64,000 nt of DNA from Sutcliffiella horikoshii (GTDB lineage: Bacteria > Bacillota > Bacilli > Bacillales > Bacillaceae_I). The translations under genes were made by a program, and so were the position numbers. The stretch covers positions 1 to 64,000 of the forward strand of contig NZ_JAIVKY010000011.1 in the NCBI RefSeq assembly GCF_020524325.1, given 5' to 3'. A model generated the notes under the pieces. The model had not been told where the DNA came from, did not search any database, and saw only the letters and a program-made list of their open reading frames with translations. Below, in pieces: positions 52,417 to 61,079 of the stretch (its first letter is position 1; every line of letters begins with the position of its first letter).

Positions 52417-53418
52417 ATGATTGGAAAATTAAAGGAGACTATTGAACAGCTACCTGAAAAGGATGCAAAACCATGGCTGCACTTAATTCTGATTCGATTA
52501 GATCAATTAACGAAAATAGACGTTCCAAAAGAAGATATGATAGAAGAGATACAGCATATAGTACAAATGATTGACCACCAGCCACCACCTCAAACAGACT
52601 TTGACATGATTCATATTGCCGGGAGCGAATCTACAGCTGGATCGCTAAAGGTCGGATTGGAACGAAACCATATGGTGATAGGTTTTTGGGAGATGTTTGA
52701 TATCGGTCCCTTAGGGGATTCAGCTGTTAGGCAAGAATGGCTTCAAGATAATATTAATATTTTCGAAGAATCTATAGAGGAAGAGTTTAGTAGGGTTTTT
52801 AAAAAAGCGATAGAAGAATTAAATCAAATTCCTCCACATATTCCTGTAGTTCTGTGGACAGCTGATAACGCGCATGAACAAATTTTCCATCGCTACATTC
52901 TTCACCACTTGCGTAACATTGAAAATGAAGTGGTTCTGATCAATGCAACCAAAGGTTATGGAAAACTTCAGCAATCCAAGCAATTCCAACCTGCCCATTC
53001 AGGTCAAATCATGCCGGAAACGTTGAAAGTTATTTTTGAAAATGATTCGAAAAATATTTTGTCCCTACATGCTAGAAACCAATTATCAGACGAGTGGCTT
53101 CAATTAAAAGAAACAAAAGATCTGCTTCGTCTTTGGAGGAGCGGGGAGATACAAGGGGTTCGAGAAGACTATATTGACCAAGAATTACTTCATTGTGCCC
53201 AAAATGTCCAAAAGGATTTTGCCAATAATGAGTTTGTAAAGGCAGCACGTATTATTGGTGAAATGTATGGTGAGTTAGAGGGAAGATTCAATACTGCGTT
53301 TTTAGAATATCGCCTTCGAACTCTTGCTTATAAAGGTTATTTCAATCTAAAGGGAATCCCGAAATCGATGCGTCACTATAGCGTCAGGTTAAAAGATAGA
53401 GAGGGGGAAAAGGCATGA
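52417..53418 (+). CDS. DUF1835 domain protein
   Basis: 333 aa, GGGGG seven bases before the ATG. Residues about 60-185 match the DUF1835 pattern: MIHIAGSESTAGSLKVGL, VIGFWEMFDIGPLGD and IPVVLWTADNAHEQIFHRYIL. The C-terminal part (about 215-325) fits the DUF3658-type extension with WLQLKETKDLLRLWRSGEI and the ending GYFNLKGIPKSMRHYSVRL. No known activity. The stop overlaps the next gene by four bases, so the two are coupled. Possible extended -10 TGGTATAGT near 52371-52379. Confidence 0.8.
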   Translation: MIGKLKETIEQLPEKDAKPWLHLILIRLDQLTKIDVPKEDMIEEIQHIVQMIDHQPPPQTDFDMIHIAGSESTAGSLKVGLERNHMVIGFWEMFDIGPLGDSAVRQEWLQDNINIFEESIEEEFSRVFKKAIEELNQIPPHIPVVLWTADNAHEQIFHRYILHHLRNIENEVVLINATKGYGKLQQSKQFQPAHSGQIMPETLKVIFENDSKNILSLHARNQLSDEWLQLKETKDLLRLWRSGEIQGVREDYIDQELLHCAQNVQKDFANNEFVKAARIIGEMYGELEGRFNTAFLEYRLRTLAYKGYFNLKGIPKSMRHYSVRLKDREGEKA

Positions 53419-54369
53419 AAAAAGCATTATCCTTTTTGTTTGTGCTTATTTTATTAGCAATTGGGGCAACAGTGGTGTTTGGTCAATTCAAAGAAACCTT
53501 TAGTTTTAATTTCAATACTACCCCAATTAAACTAGAAGAAACAGTGAGCGGCAGTGAAGCAAACAATATAGAAATCCGTGCTACATCTGCGGATATCAAA
53601 GTGGTTTCTGTGGAAAGGGAAGACATCAATGTGAAATTATCCGGAGATGTTAGTGAGAAAAACATGGACAAATATAAAACTTAAAGTTAAGGAAATCGAC
53701 GGAACTATACAAATTGAAGTCGAACAACCCAACATGGAATTTCAAATTGGTACCAACATCACAAACTTAAAACTCGAAATAGAAGTACCGGAAAAAACTT
53801 ATACAGAGTTATCCACTTATTCCACATCAAGTGATATTCAAATGTCAGGGTTACACGTGGATTCCTTGAGAACAGAGGTGACTTCTGGGGATATTATGGT
53901 GGAAGGCATTACCATAACAGATAGTTATTCAATTGATCTGACAAGTGGTGATGTTCGCATTGAGAACACCAAAGCCAAGTCCATAACTATTGAAGGAACA
54001 AGCGGTGATATCACCTTCAAAGAAGTTCTTTCCGATGTTCAAGTGGATACGACATCAGGAGATATCAATGTCTGGGGTGTTGAAGGGAATGTAGACGTCG
54101 AGACTACATCTGGGGATATTGATATAGATAATGAACGAGTAACAGGTAATATCGAGGTGGAGGTGACAAGTGGAGACGTGAGAGTACAGTTCGACGAAAA
54201 TCCTACCTCACTTGTAGTTGACTTTAAAGGACAATCAGGAAAAGGTACAGTGAACTTAAATGGAATGCTTTATAAAGAGAAAAGTGAGAGGAATATAGAA
54301 GGGCAAATTGGCGACGAGGAATTTTTGCTAAAAGTAAGAACAACTTCAGGGGATTTTAGATTAAATTAA
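53415..54369 (+). pseudogene. DUF4097-type beta-helix protein, split by a +1 frameshift
   Basis: The first frame (53415-53684) encodes a signal peptide or anchor MKKALSFLFVLILLAIGATV, then EIRATSADIKVV, ending after MDKYKT. The +1 frame resumes at once with LKVKEIDGTIQIEVEQ and runs to 54369. The two halves join without loss as MDKYK-LKVKEI if one A of the AAAA run near 53680 is ignored. The second part carries seven TSGD-type turns (VTSGDI, LTSGDV, GTSGDI, TTSGDI ...), typical of DUF4097 parallel beta-helix proteins. Either a real frameshift mutation, recoding, or a sequencing error. Confidence 0.82.
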
Positions 54370-54378
54370 TTAAGTGTT

Positions 54379-54430
54379 AAGGTGCAGATGAAGGCAGGTT
54401 GCATGCCTGTTTGAAGGTGCACCTTTTATA
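54379..54430 (+). terminator. Intrinsic terminator with nested hairpin
   Basis: AAGGTGCA pairs with TGCACCTT, enclosing a smaller AGGCA/TGCCT hairpin, followed by TTTATATT. Confidence 0.8.
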
Positions 54431-54509
54431 TTACCTTGTCTGTCTTTACTTATCTGTTATCATGTATACTAAGCTGATAGATGCCATAACCGAAAGGGGC
54501 TAACACCTG

Positions 54510-54701
54510 ATGAAATATTTTAAATCACAAATGAAGCAGCTTCTTAAAGACAATGATGAATTGCAGCAACGTTTAAGAGAATTGATGGACGAGCACGGCT
54601 TAGAGAAAAACTTTGCCTTAAAAGCTCTCTATCACTCAGAAGTCGCAGAAGGCGGAAAGTATCAAACAGATTACCAAGCGCTTGACGAACCGAAAAACTA
54701 A
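54510..54701 (+). CDS. Small hypothetical protein
   Basis: 63 aa, AAAGGGG ten bases before the ATG. Predominantly helical and charged: MKYFKSQMKQLLKDNDELQQ, RLRELMDEHGLEKNFALKAL, with a tail QTDYQALDEPKN. No cysteine or membrane segment. I do not recognise the family. Proper start signals and the position between a terminator and the aminotransferase gene support a real gene. Confidence 0.6.
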   Translation: MKYFKSQMKQLLKDNDELQQRLRELMDEHGLEKNFALKALYHSEVAEGGKYQTDYQALDEPKN

Positions 54702-54791
54702 AGTGAAAAATTGATCAGAGCAGGCCCTATATTGGGATTGCTCTATTGTTCATTAAGTGAAAGTAAGATTAAAATAGAAGGAACTTATAAA

Positions 54792-56003
54792 ATGGAAAGG
54801 TGTTTGGTACCAATGAACGCGGAATCTTTTTTTCCAAATAACATAAAAGCAGCCCTACAAAATGATCCTCCCGGTGAATGGATTCCGTCCGTTCCAGTTA
54901 ACTCAATCCGATTGCATTCTGGCTATCCTGCACCTCAATTAGTACCTTCCAAGGAATTAAAAGAAGCAGTAACTCAATTGCTTGAAGAAGAAAAGGACCT
55001 TCCGCTACATTACATAGGAAGTCCGAGAATCGATACGCTGAAAGACTGGGTACGGCAGAGACAGGATGTACGAGGTATGTATGCAAAAAATGAAGAGCTT
55101 TTAATCACAGCAGGCGCATGCCAGGCTATAGACCTTATTGCTCGTATTTTTCTAGATAAAGATGCAGTCGTAGTAGTAGAGTCACCAACTTACATGGAGG
55201 CACTGGAGATTTTTCAAAATTACACAGATAAGATTTTAACCATTCCGATTGATAAAGACGGTCTTCAAACGGAACAATTAGCAGAATTGCTTGCGGAGAG
55301 AAAGAAAAAAGGGCTTACTATGCCAACTTTCTTATATACAATTCCAACCTTTCATAATCCAACTGGTACCACAATGACAGAAGGTCGAAGAAAACAAGTT
55401 TTAGAACTAGCAGAGGAATACGATTTCTTGGTGCTAGAAGACGATGCATATGGTGAGCTTGGTTTTAACAATAATCCGAAGACACTTAAGTCCATGGATT
55501 CAAATGAGAGGGTTCTTTACGTCGGATCTTTATCAAAAGTGGTGGCTCCAGGCATGCGAATCGGGTGGGTACATGCGACAGAAAAATTCATCCAAGCATT
55601 ATTCTGGTTCAAAAAAGATTTGGAGCATCCTTTCGCACAAGCAACCATGGCTACACTCTTGGAAAATACAGATTTTATATTACGATTGCGAAATTTAAGC
55701 GAGACATATCAAAAAAAATGCCAAGTGATGCTGGCTGCCCTCGAAAAGCACCTTCCAAGAAATGCATCCTGGTTTGTACCAGAAGGCGGTTATTTTGTCT
55801 GGGTGAATATCCCGGGTGTAGACACAGAGAAGCTACTTTCAAAAGCAACCGAAGAAGGGGTATCATTCCTTCCTGGCAAGTATTTTTTTCTGAATCAGAC
55901 AGAAGGGGCGGAATACCTCCGTTTGTCATTCAGTTATGAGAGTGAGGAGAATATTGCAAAAGGTATTGAGAAGTTGGGGAATGTGATTGTTTCCAAGCTG
56001 TAA
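54792..56003 (+). CDS. PLP-dependent aminotransferase (2-aminoadipate/aromatic type)
   Basis: About 403 aa from the ATG at 54792 (GAAGGA nine bases upstream); an ATG at 54813 with AAAGGTG is an alternative. Fold-type I aminotransferase, class I/II: substrate loop IRLHSGYPAPQ, YTIPTFHNPTGTT, EDDAYGELGF with the PLP-contacting residues, and GSLSKVVAPGMRIGW with Schiff-base lysine K249. The sequence style is that of the MocR C-terminal domain and of 2-aminoadipate transaminases, but no helix-turn-helix is attached. The amino acid substrate is not evident. Confidence 0.85.
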   Translation: MERCLVPMNAESFFPNNIKAALQNDPPGEWIPSVPVNSIRLHSGYPAPQLVPSKELKEAVTQLLEEEKDLPLHYIGSPRIDTLKDWVRQRQDVRGMYAKNEELLITAGACQAIDLIARIFLDKDAVVVVESPTYMEALEIFQNYTDKILTIPIDKDGLQTEQLAELLAERKKKGLTMPTFLYTIPTFHNPTGTTMTEGRRKQVLELAEEYDFLVLEDDAYGELGFNNNPKTLKSMDSNERVLYVGSLSKVVAPGMRIGWVHATEKFIQALFWFKKDLEHPFAQATMATLLENTDFILRLRNLSETYQKKCQVMLAALEKHLPRNASWFVPEGGYFVWVNIPGVDTEKLLSKATEEGVSFLPGKYFFLNQTEGAEYLRLSFSYESEENIAKGIEKLGNVIVSKL

Positions 56004-56014
56004 TAAATTTGTTT

Positions 56015-56058
56015 AAGGGACGGCTCGATTGCTTACGAAGCACCGGAGTCGTCCCTTA
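56015..56058 (+). terminator. Stem-loop after the aminotransferase gene
   Basis: AAGGGACG(G)CTC pairs with GAG(T)CGTCCCTT, with an inner GCTT/AAGC pairing. It is strong but followed by AATATATAATT rather than a T-run. Confidence 0.65.
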
Positions 56059-56083
56059 ATATATAATTCTGCACGATTTTTTG

Positions 56084-56236
56084 TATGAAGACAATTCCAG
56101 AGAGGAAATCGATTCAAAACTGTCTTCATAGCAAGGATGAAGACAATTCCAACGTTAAAATCCGCGTGAAACTGTCTTCATAGTAGGTATGATGACAATT
56201 CTAACGAGAAAAACACTCTGAAAAGGTCTTCATAAC
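56084..56236. repeat. 52-bp tandem repeat array, class A (3 units)
   Basis: ATGA(A/T)GACAATTC(C/T) recurs with unit starts at 56084, 56136 and 56188, an exact 52-bp period. Units close with GTCTTCAT, giving perfect 8-bp dyads at junctions (GTCTTCAT-7 nt-ATGAAGAC). The inner 25 or so bases are variable. 56237-56323 holds only the next ribosome binding site. Confidence 0.9.
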
Positions 56237-56323
56237 ATTTTTATTATTTAAAAAAGGAACCTTATTTAGCCCACAAACGTAGACAATAGCAGATAACCTA
56301 TTAAAATGTAAGAAGGTGGACCA

Positions 56324-56575
56324 TTGGCGAAAGTAAAGTGGTTAATGTACACAGCTGCAGGATTGTTGATTGCTATTCCAACCATGTATGTTATTATATC
56401 GGATATTTCTTTTAGCTCTGTGACTAGTAACATTCTAATCTCCATAGCAATACTGTTGGTGATACTGGGTAAGTTTATTAGTGTAGTAGATAAGAAGAAA
56501 GAGAAAAAAAGATACGCGGTTGATATGGGGGCAATTATTGGACTTTCAATTGTATTAATTATTCGCTTCATTTAA
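56324..56575 (+). CDS. Small membrane protein of unknown function
   Basis: 83 aa, TTG start at 56324 shortly after AGAAGGTGG. Three hydrophobic segments: about 5-25, 33-52 and 68-82, with a basic loop DKKKEKKRYAVD between the second and third. I do not recognise a family. It is convergent with the DinB-type gene, with no visible terminator in the 58 bp between. A reading frame on the opposite strand of the same region has no start signal and is less likely. Confidence 0.6.
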   Translation: MAKVKWLMYTAAGLLIAIPTMYVIISDISFSSVTSNILISIAILLVILGKFISVVDKKKEKKRYAVDMGAIIGLSIVLIIRFI

Positions 56576-56633
56576 ACTTTGTTAAATATTCTTATTACAG
56601 AGGAGATGTCTAGATGAGCTAAGGGGGAGGATA

Positions 56634-57155
56634 TTAATCTCCCCGTATTTCCCTCAACAACTGAAATATCTGCCCCCGGTGATGTGCCTCATGCTCTACT
56701 AGGTGATAAATGACCCACTCCGGTGTCACTTCATATTCATCAAGCAACCTAGCCCTACGCCAATCTTCCAAATTCATAGAACGAAAGTGCGAAAGCAAGG
56801 TCCCTCTCACTTTATTTAAACGGTGAAGATGCGTTTCAATAGAGTCTCCAACTACATGTACCAATTTCCCGTCAGGCCATCCATCCAATGGGAAATGTTC
56901 TTCTATTTCTGAGTCCCACGCGTCTTTTTCCATTACTTCCCCAAATAGCCAACCAGCTTCTACATAAGCAATGTGGTATAACAAAGATCCGATGGAATGT
57001 CTAGATTCTATTTTTCTATCAAGCTCACTTTGGCTAATTCCTTTTAATTTCTTAGTAAGGTTGCGGCGTACATCTTCTAAACACCATAGAGCACGACCAA
57101 TCTCTTGTTCGTAGCCTGATAAAGATGTGATTTGCAATATTGTTTTGGTGGTCAA
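56634..57155 (-). CDS. DinB/YfiT-like four-helix protein
   Basis: 173 aa, TTG start at 57155 after AAGGAGAGG. Metal-binding histidines of the DinB fold: GSLLYHIAYVEAGW (first), and VEHEAHHRGQIFQLL (HxxxH pattern near the C-terminus). DinB proteins act as metal-dependent thiol transferases (for example with bacillithiol) or are of unknown function. It is 21 bp downstream of the EEP-family gene on the same strand, so probably in one transcript. Confidence 0.8.
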   Translation of the reverse strand: MTTKTILQITSLSGYEQEIGRALWCLEDVRRNLTKKLKGISQSELDRKIESRHSIGSLLYHIAYVEAGWLFGEVMEKDAWDSEIEEHFPLDGWPDGKLVHVVGDSIETHLHRLNKVRGTLLSHFRSMNLEDWRRARLLDEYEVTPEWVIYHLVEHEAHHRGQIFQLLREIRGD

Positions 57156-57176
57156 TTTATCCTCTCCTTAATTATT

Positions 57177-57965
57177 TTATTTGCAAAGCTTTACCTTTGC
57201 CAAAACAGGATAATGATCTGACGGATATCCACCATCAGTACTATCTCTAATAATGCGGACAGTTAGAAACTCTACCCCGTTAGTACCAAATATGTAATCA
57301 ATGGGATCCCCTTTTATTCCGCCCTCAAAAGCATGAAAAGTGAGGCTGCGTTCCTTTTCTTCTGCCGTAAAACAAGAATAGCAGCTTTCCATGGATGAAA
57401 CTTCCGCTAATGGTTCACTATCCGGTACATCATTGAAATCTCCGGTTAAAATAACAGGCAAGCTTTTCGTGTTATCTTTACTACGAATCTCGTCACGGAT
57501 TAGTTTCAATCCTTCTTTCCTCGCAAGTTTTCCCATGTGGTCAAGATGCGTATTAAAAAAGCGCAATACTGGTTGGGTTTCTCCTGTTGGAATAAGCTCC
57601 AGCCAAGAACAAATTCTTTCACAGTGTGCATCCCAACCCATACTTCCGATAATATCTGGTGTTTCTGATAGCATAAAGGATCCTTTTGAACCTATGGTGA
57701 AACGGGACTTTTTAACAAAGACAGCACTAAATTCTCCAACCTCTGTGGAAACGGTTCGATTGACTGCGTATACTTCATAGGACTCTTTGAATCTGTCTTT
57801 TAGCCATTCTAGCATGGGAATGGTTGCTTCCTGCGTGCCGATAACATCAGGCGTGTAAGCATTAATTGTTTCTGCAATCCAGTGTTTACGGTCATCCCAG
57901 TTAAATGGATCAGAAGGTACGATAACACGCAAATTAAAGGACATGACGGTATATGTAGGACCCAT
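57177..57965 (-). CDS. Endonuclease/exonuclease/phosphatase (EEP) family hydrolase
   Basis: 262 aa from the ATG at 57965, GAGGAGGAG seven bases upstream; 11 earlier codons include that site. DNase-I-like fold with all main motifs: VMSFNLRV, DVIGTQEATI (catalytic E), NTHLDHMG, LTGDFNDVPDS and the final YPSDHYPVLAKV. The family cleaves phosphodiester or phosphate ester bonds in nucleic acids, sphingomyelin or inositol phosphates. No signal peptide, so it acts in the cytoplasm. Confidence 0.85.
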   Translation of the reverse strand: MGPTYTVMSFNLRVIVPSDPFNWDDRKHWIAETINAYTPDVIGTQEATIPMLEWLKDRFKESYEVYAVNRTVSTEVGEFSAVFVKKSRFTIGSKGSFMLSETPDIIGSMGWDAHCERICSWLELIPTGETQPVLRFFNTHLDHMGKLARKEGLKLIRDEIRSKDNTKSLPVILTGDFNDVPDSEPLAEVSSMESCYSCFTAEEKERSLTFHAFEGGIKGDPIDYIFGTNGVEFLTVRIIRDSTDGGYPSDHYPVLAKVKLCK

Positions 57966-58064
57966 ATCTAACTCCTCCTCAAAAGTATTCGGTAACAACT
58001 ATTTCGATAAAACAATTAGAGTTCCTGCCATAGGATGGTTCTTTTACATATAGCAGACAAAACA

Positions 58065-58094
58065 AAAAAGCGCCAATTTCCATTGGCGCTTTTA
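58065..58094. terminator. Bidirectional terminator
   Basis: AAAAGCGCCAAT pairs with ATTGGCGCTTTT around TTCC, with T-runs on both strands. It follows the zinc-ribbon gene on the minus strand. Confidence 0.9.
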
Positions 58095-58104
58095 ATAGTA
58101 TCTA

Positions 58105-58314
58105 TTAACGGGAAGCCTTTGGTGGCTGGCACACGTCACATTTGCGTTGGTTATTATTCTTAAATTTTGTAAAAGTCTTTTCGAAGTTGCTGCCACACTC
58201 ACATTTAAACAGTAACTTCTGAGAGAATCCGTGGTATTCAGTCGATAGCAATTTACTATCTGAATTCTTCTCAACAAATTCATTTATCTTTCCAATAGTC
58301 CATCGTTTATTCAT
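58105..58314 (-). CDS. Small zinc-ribbon protein
   Basis: 69 aa, GAGGTG seven bases before the ATG. A four-cysteine zinc site is visible: CEC (residues about 38-40) and CDVC about 20 residues later, flanked by basic sequence KFKNNNQRK. The N-terminus MNKRWTIGKINEFVEKNS resembles the start of nucleic-acid-binding modules seen before homing endonucleases, but no nuclease domain follows. It could be a free-standing DNA/RNA-binding protein or the remnant of a larger one. Confidence 0.65.
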   Translation of the reverse strand: MNKRWTIGKINEFVEKNSDSKLLSTEYHGFSQKLLFKCECGSNFEKTFTKFKNNNQRKCDVCQPPKASR

Positions 58315-58363
58315 TTCTTAACACCTCACATCCGTTCCTATTATAACATGGTCGAGGGTAGAA

Positions 58364-58424
58364 GGGACAGGCACTTCAACCCGATAAGTGTCAAGATACT
58401 TGTCCTTGAAATAAGCTAAAACTT
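58364..58424. repeat. Imperfect inverted repeat with GGGACAGGCACTT
   Basis: GGGACAGGCACTT (58364) is followed by an AAGTGTC and a TTGTCC that can pair back with it. The same GGGACAGGCACT occurs at 61039. It resembles short dispersed 'ggacaggcac' elements I associate with Bacillus intergenic regions. It lies just before the sulfatase promoter region. Confidence 0.5.
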
Positions 58425-58475
58425 CTGTGCATATAGTTAAGATGGAATAGTTTAAACTGAAAAGGTGGGACAACG

Positions 58476-60260
58476 ATGGCTAAAGAATCGCGGACAATTA
58501 AGAGACCCAATTTTCTCATCCTGATGGTGGATCAGCAACGTTACCCAAGCATATATGAAAACGAAGAACTTAGAAAATGGCAAAGGGAAAACTTGCAAAC
58601 TCAAGAGCTTTTAAAAAAGAACGGATTCGAATTTACTAACCACTATGTTGGGAGCACTGCCTGCTCTCCAAGCAGAACCACTCTATACACCGGACAATAC
58701 CCATCCCTTCATGGGGTGACTCAAACAAGTGGCGCAGCGAAAACCTCTTTTGACCCAGACATGTTTTGGCTTGATCCTAACACCGTGCCGACTATGGGTG
58801 AATATTTTCGGGCAGCAGGCTACAAAACTTTCTGGAAAGGCAAATGGCATGCGTCAGAAGAGGATATTCTCATTCCTGGAACCAAAAATTCTCTGCCAAG
58901 CTATACCTCTACAGGCAGGCCGGACAAGAGAAATGTAGATAAATACCTCGCATCCAACCGCCTTAATAGTTACGGATTTGATGGCTGGGTTGGACCGGAA
59001 CCGCACGGCTCATCCCCACGGAATTCAGCTAGCTCAGCAGCCATTGGATTAAGCGGAAGGGATGTCATCTATGCCCAAGAAACAGTAGAGCTCCTTCAGT
59101 TATTGGAAAATGAATGTCATAGGGATTCTTCCCCGTGGTTTGTGATGTGCTCACTTGTCAACCCGCATGACATTGCAATTTATGGCATTTACACAGAGCT
59201 AAGTCCATTGTTTAACTTTGAAGTTGATCCATCTGTACCTTTCATCCCGCCACCGCCGACTGCCAATGAATCACTAAGTACCAAGCCTTCCGCCCAAGAA
59301 AGCTATCGCGAAATTTACCCCAAGGCACTTCAACCAATCCGAGACAACGTATCATACAGACAGCTCTATTATTCCTTGCAAAAGAAAGCAGACCAAGAAA
59401 TGGGGAAGGTTTTTAGGACCTTACAAGATTCCACCTTTTATGAAAATACAATTGTCATTTTTCTGTCTGACCACGGAGAGCTTCTTGGTGCACATGGCGG
59501 CCTTTATCAAAAATGGTATAACACCTACGAGGAATCCATCCATGTGCCATTGATTATCCATAGCCCAAAATTATTTTCCGGAAAAGAAACTACAGATATG
59601 TTAACAAGCCATGTCGATGTGCTACCGACCATGTTAGGACTCGCAGACATCGACGCAGAAGAGATTCAACAGCAACTTAAACGCGATCACACAGAAGTTC
59701 ATCCACTAGTAGGGCGAGACCTGACGCCGCTACTCATGGGGCAAGACAAATTCTACCGTGCCAACGAACCGCTTTATTTTATGAGTGATGACGATGTTAC
59801 CCAAGGTCTCAATCAAGTATCTGCAACCGGCGAACCCTATCATTCTGTCATTCAACCAAACCACACTGAAGCTATTATCACTAAGCTCTCTACAGGCGAA
59901 AATGGCACAAAGGAAATCTGGAAACTTACACGTTGTTACGATAACCCACAATTTTGGAGTAATCCGGGAGTTGAGAACGTCACAACCACTCAAGTTTCTC
60001 AAACATCTACAGGTGAGCATGTGGACTGTTCATTGTGCATCACGACCACTAAAACGAGACCAGTTCCGGATCAATATGAACTTTACAATTTGACTAAAGA
60101 TCCGTTAGAGGAAATCAATCTTGCCTATCCAGCCAATCGAACTCCAGAAACAATAGCTATCCAAAAGCTCCTGATGGTGGGCCTAGAGGAACAGTGTAAG
60201 CAAAAGAGGTTAGAGCCATCGAGTGGGGAAGTACCGGGGATGCCTTCTTGTAAAAATTAA
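58476..60260 (+). CDS. Sulfatase (alkaline-phosphatase superfamily, cysteine type)
   Basis: 594 aa, AAAAGGTGG seven bases before the ATG. N-terminal metal site PNFLILMVDQQRYP, the sulfatase signature ACSPSRTTLYTGQ with C63 to be converted to formylglycine, WKGKWH, and the second metal site FLSDHGELLGAHG. It should hydrolyse sulfate (or phosphonate) esters. There is no signal peptide, so it is probably cytoplasmic. No formylglycine-generating enzyme or anaerobic sulfatase-maturase gene is in this window; one would be needed elsewhere. Confidence 0.88.
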   Translation: MAKESRTIKRPNFLILMVDQQRYPSIYENEELRKWQRENLQTQELLKKNGFEFTNHYVGSTACSPSRTTLYTGQYPSLHGVTQTSGAAKTSFDPDMFWLDPNTVPTMGEYFRAAGYKTFWKGKWHASEEDILIPGTKNSLPSYTSTGRPDKRNVDKYLASNRLNSYGFDGWVGPEPHGSSPRNSASSAAIGLSGRDVIYAQETVELLQLLENECHRDSSPWFVMCSLVNPHDIAIYGIYTELSPLFNFEVDPSVPFIPPPPTANESLSTKPSAQESYREIYPKALQPIRDNVSYRQLYYSLQKKADQEMGKVFRTLQDSTFYENTIVIFLSDHGELLGAHGGLYQKWYNTYEESIHVPLIIHSPKLFSGKETTDMLTSHVDVLPTMLGLADIDAEEIQQQLKRDHTEVHPLVGRDLTPLLMGQDKFYRANEPLYFMSDDDVTQGLNQVSATGEPYHSVIQPNHTEAIITKLSTGENGTKEIWKLTRCYDNPQFWSNPGVENVTTTQVSQTSTGEHVDCSLCITTTKTRPVPDQYELYNLTKDPLEEINLAYPANRTPETIAIQKLLMVGLEEQCKQKRLEPSSGEVPGMPSCKN

Positions 60261-60303
60261 AAAAAGCCAAACGACCTGGTAGCAATAGGTTGTTTGGCTT
60301 TTC
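60261..60303. terminator. Bidirectional terminator
   Basis: AAAAGCCAAAC(G)ACCT pairs with AGGT(T)GTTTGGCTTTT, A-rich before and T-rich after. It separates the convergent sulfatase and LysE genes. Confidence 0.88.
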
Positions 60304-60319
60304 ATTAATTTGACTATTA

Positions 60320-60952
60320 TTACTGCGAGCCCTTTTCCATAGCTAATTTTACTCCAAACCCAATCAACACAATCCCTGTAATAGATTCAATAACTGTAGT
60401 GGTTCGCGGTTTTTTCATAAATGCGCTAATCTGATCTACTAGATAGATGTAAAGGACAAACCAAATGGCTGTCAGGACAGCGTAGGTAATTCCCATTAGA
60501 AGGAACGGTCCTATTGTGCTTGTTCCAGAATCAACGAATTGTGGCAGGAAGGTCAGGAAAAAGACGGCAACTTTTGGATTCAGCATATTAGTCAAGAAAC
60601 CTTGTTTAAAGTGGGATTGATTTTTAAATTTATTAGCAACATTGCTGTCCATTGGAATTTCGTCTTTCTTGTTGCGAAGTACCCAAATTGTTTTTACCCC
60701 TAGATAGACAAGGTAGATCGCACCAACGTATTTAAAAACAGAGAACAGAAATGCAGATTTAACAATGATTGCGGATAGACCAACCACGGCTGCAAAGGTA
60801 TGGATGAGGATCGCGCAAAAGGTACCTAAAACGGTTTTGAATCCGCCAATTCTCCCGGCAGATAACGTGTTTTTCGTGGCGATGGCAGTGTCAGGACCAG
60901 GCAGAAGGATAAGTAAGATACTCATAAAGACAAACAGAAAAAAGTTTTCCAT
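60320..60952 (-). CDS. LysE-family amino-acid exporter
   Basis: 210 aa, GGGG eight bases before the ATG. About six hydrophobic helices. Family signature near the start: LLILLPGPDTAIATKNTLSAGRIGG, then YLVYLGVKTIW and FKQGFLTNMLNPKVAVFFLTFLPQFV, all typical of RhtB/LysE translocators. It exports amino acids such as threonine or homoserine-type metabolites; the substrate cannot be told. Confidence 0.88.
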   Translation of the reverse strand: MENFFLFVFMSILLILLPGPDTAIATKNTLSAGRIGGFKTVLGTFCAILIHTFAAVVGLSAIIVKSAFLFSVFKYVGAIYLVYLGVKTIWVLRNKKDEIPMDSNVANKFKNQSHFKQGFLTNMLNPKVAVFFLTFLPQFVDSGTSTIGPFLLMGITYAVLTAIWFVLYIYLVDQISAFMKKPRTTTVIESITGIVLIGFGVKLAMEKGSQ

Positions 60953-61038
60953 AGTGAAAACCCCAATCTCATTGAAATTTATTAAGATACATTGTAACAG
61001 ATATCAGAATATTTTAAAAAGTATTTTTATGGGCTTTA

Positions 61039-61075
61039 GGGACAGGCACTGCGACCCTTAGTGGGTCGCGGTGCC
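61039..61075 (-). terminator. GC-rich hairpin behind the XRE-TPR gene
   Basis: GGCACTGCGACCC (61045-61057) pairs with GGGTCGCGGTGCC (61063-61075) with one T/G mismatch, preceded by the repeated GGGACA. There is no T-run on the minus strand. It may be a dispersed hairpin used as transcript end. Confidence 0.5.
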
Positions 61076-61079
61076 CCAG

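Noticed and set aside
53660-53700. Programmed ribosomal frameshift in the DUF4097 gene
   Set aside because: No recoding context such as an upstream Shine-Dalgarno-like stimulator or known slippery site is visible; a simple indel in AAAA is more likely, so it is listed as a frameshift.
56266-56571. 101-aa hydrophobic reading frame on the minus strand
   Set aside because: Antisense of the small membrane protein at 56324, which has a better start; hydrophobic genes often give hydrophobic antisense frames.
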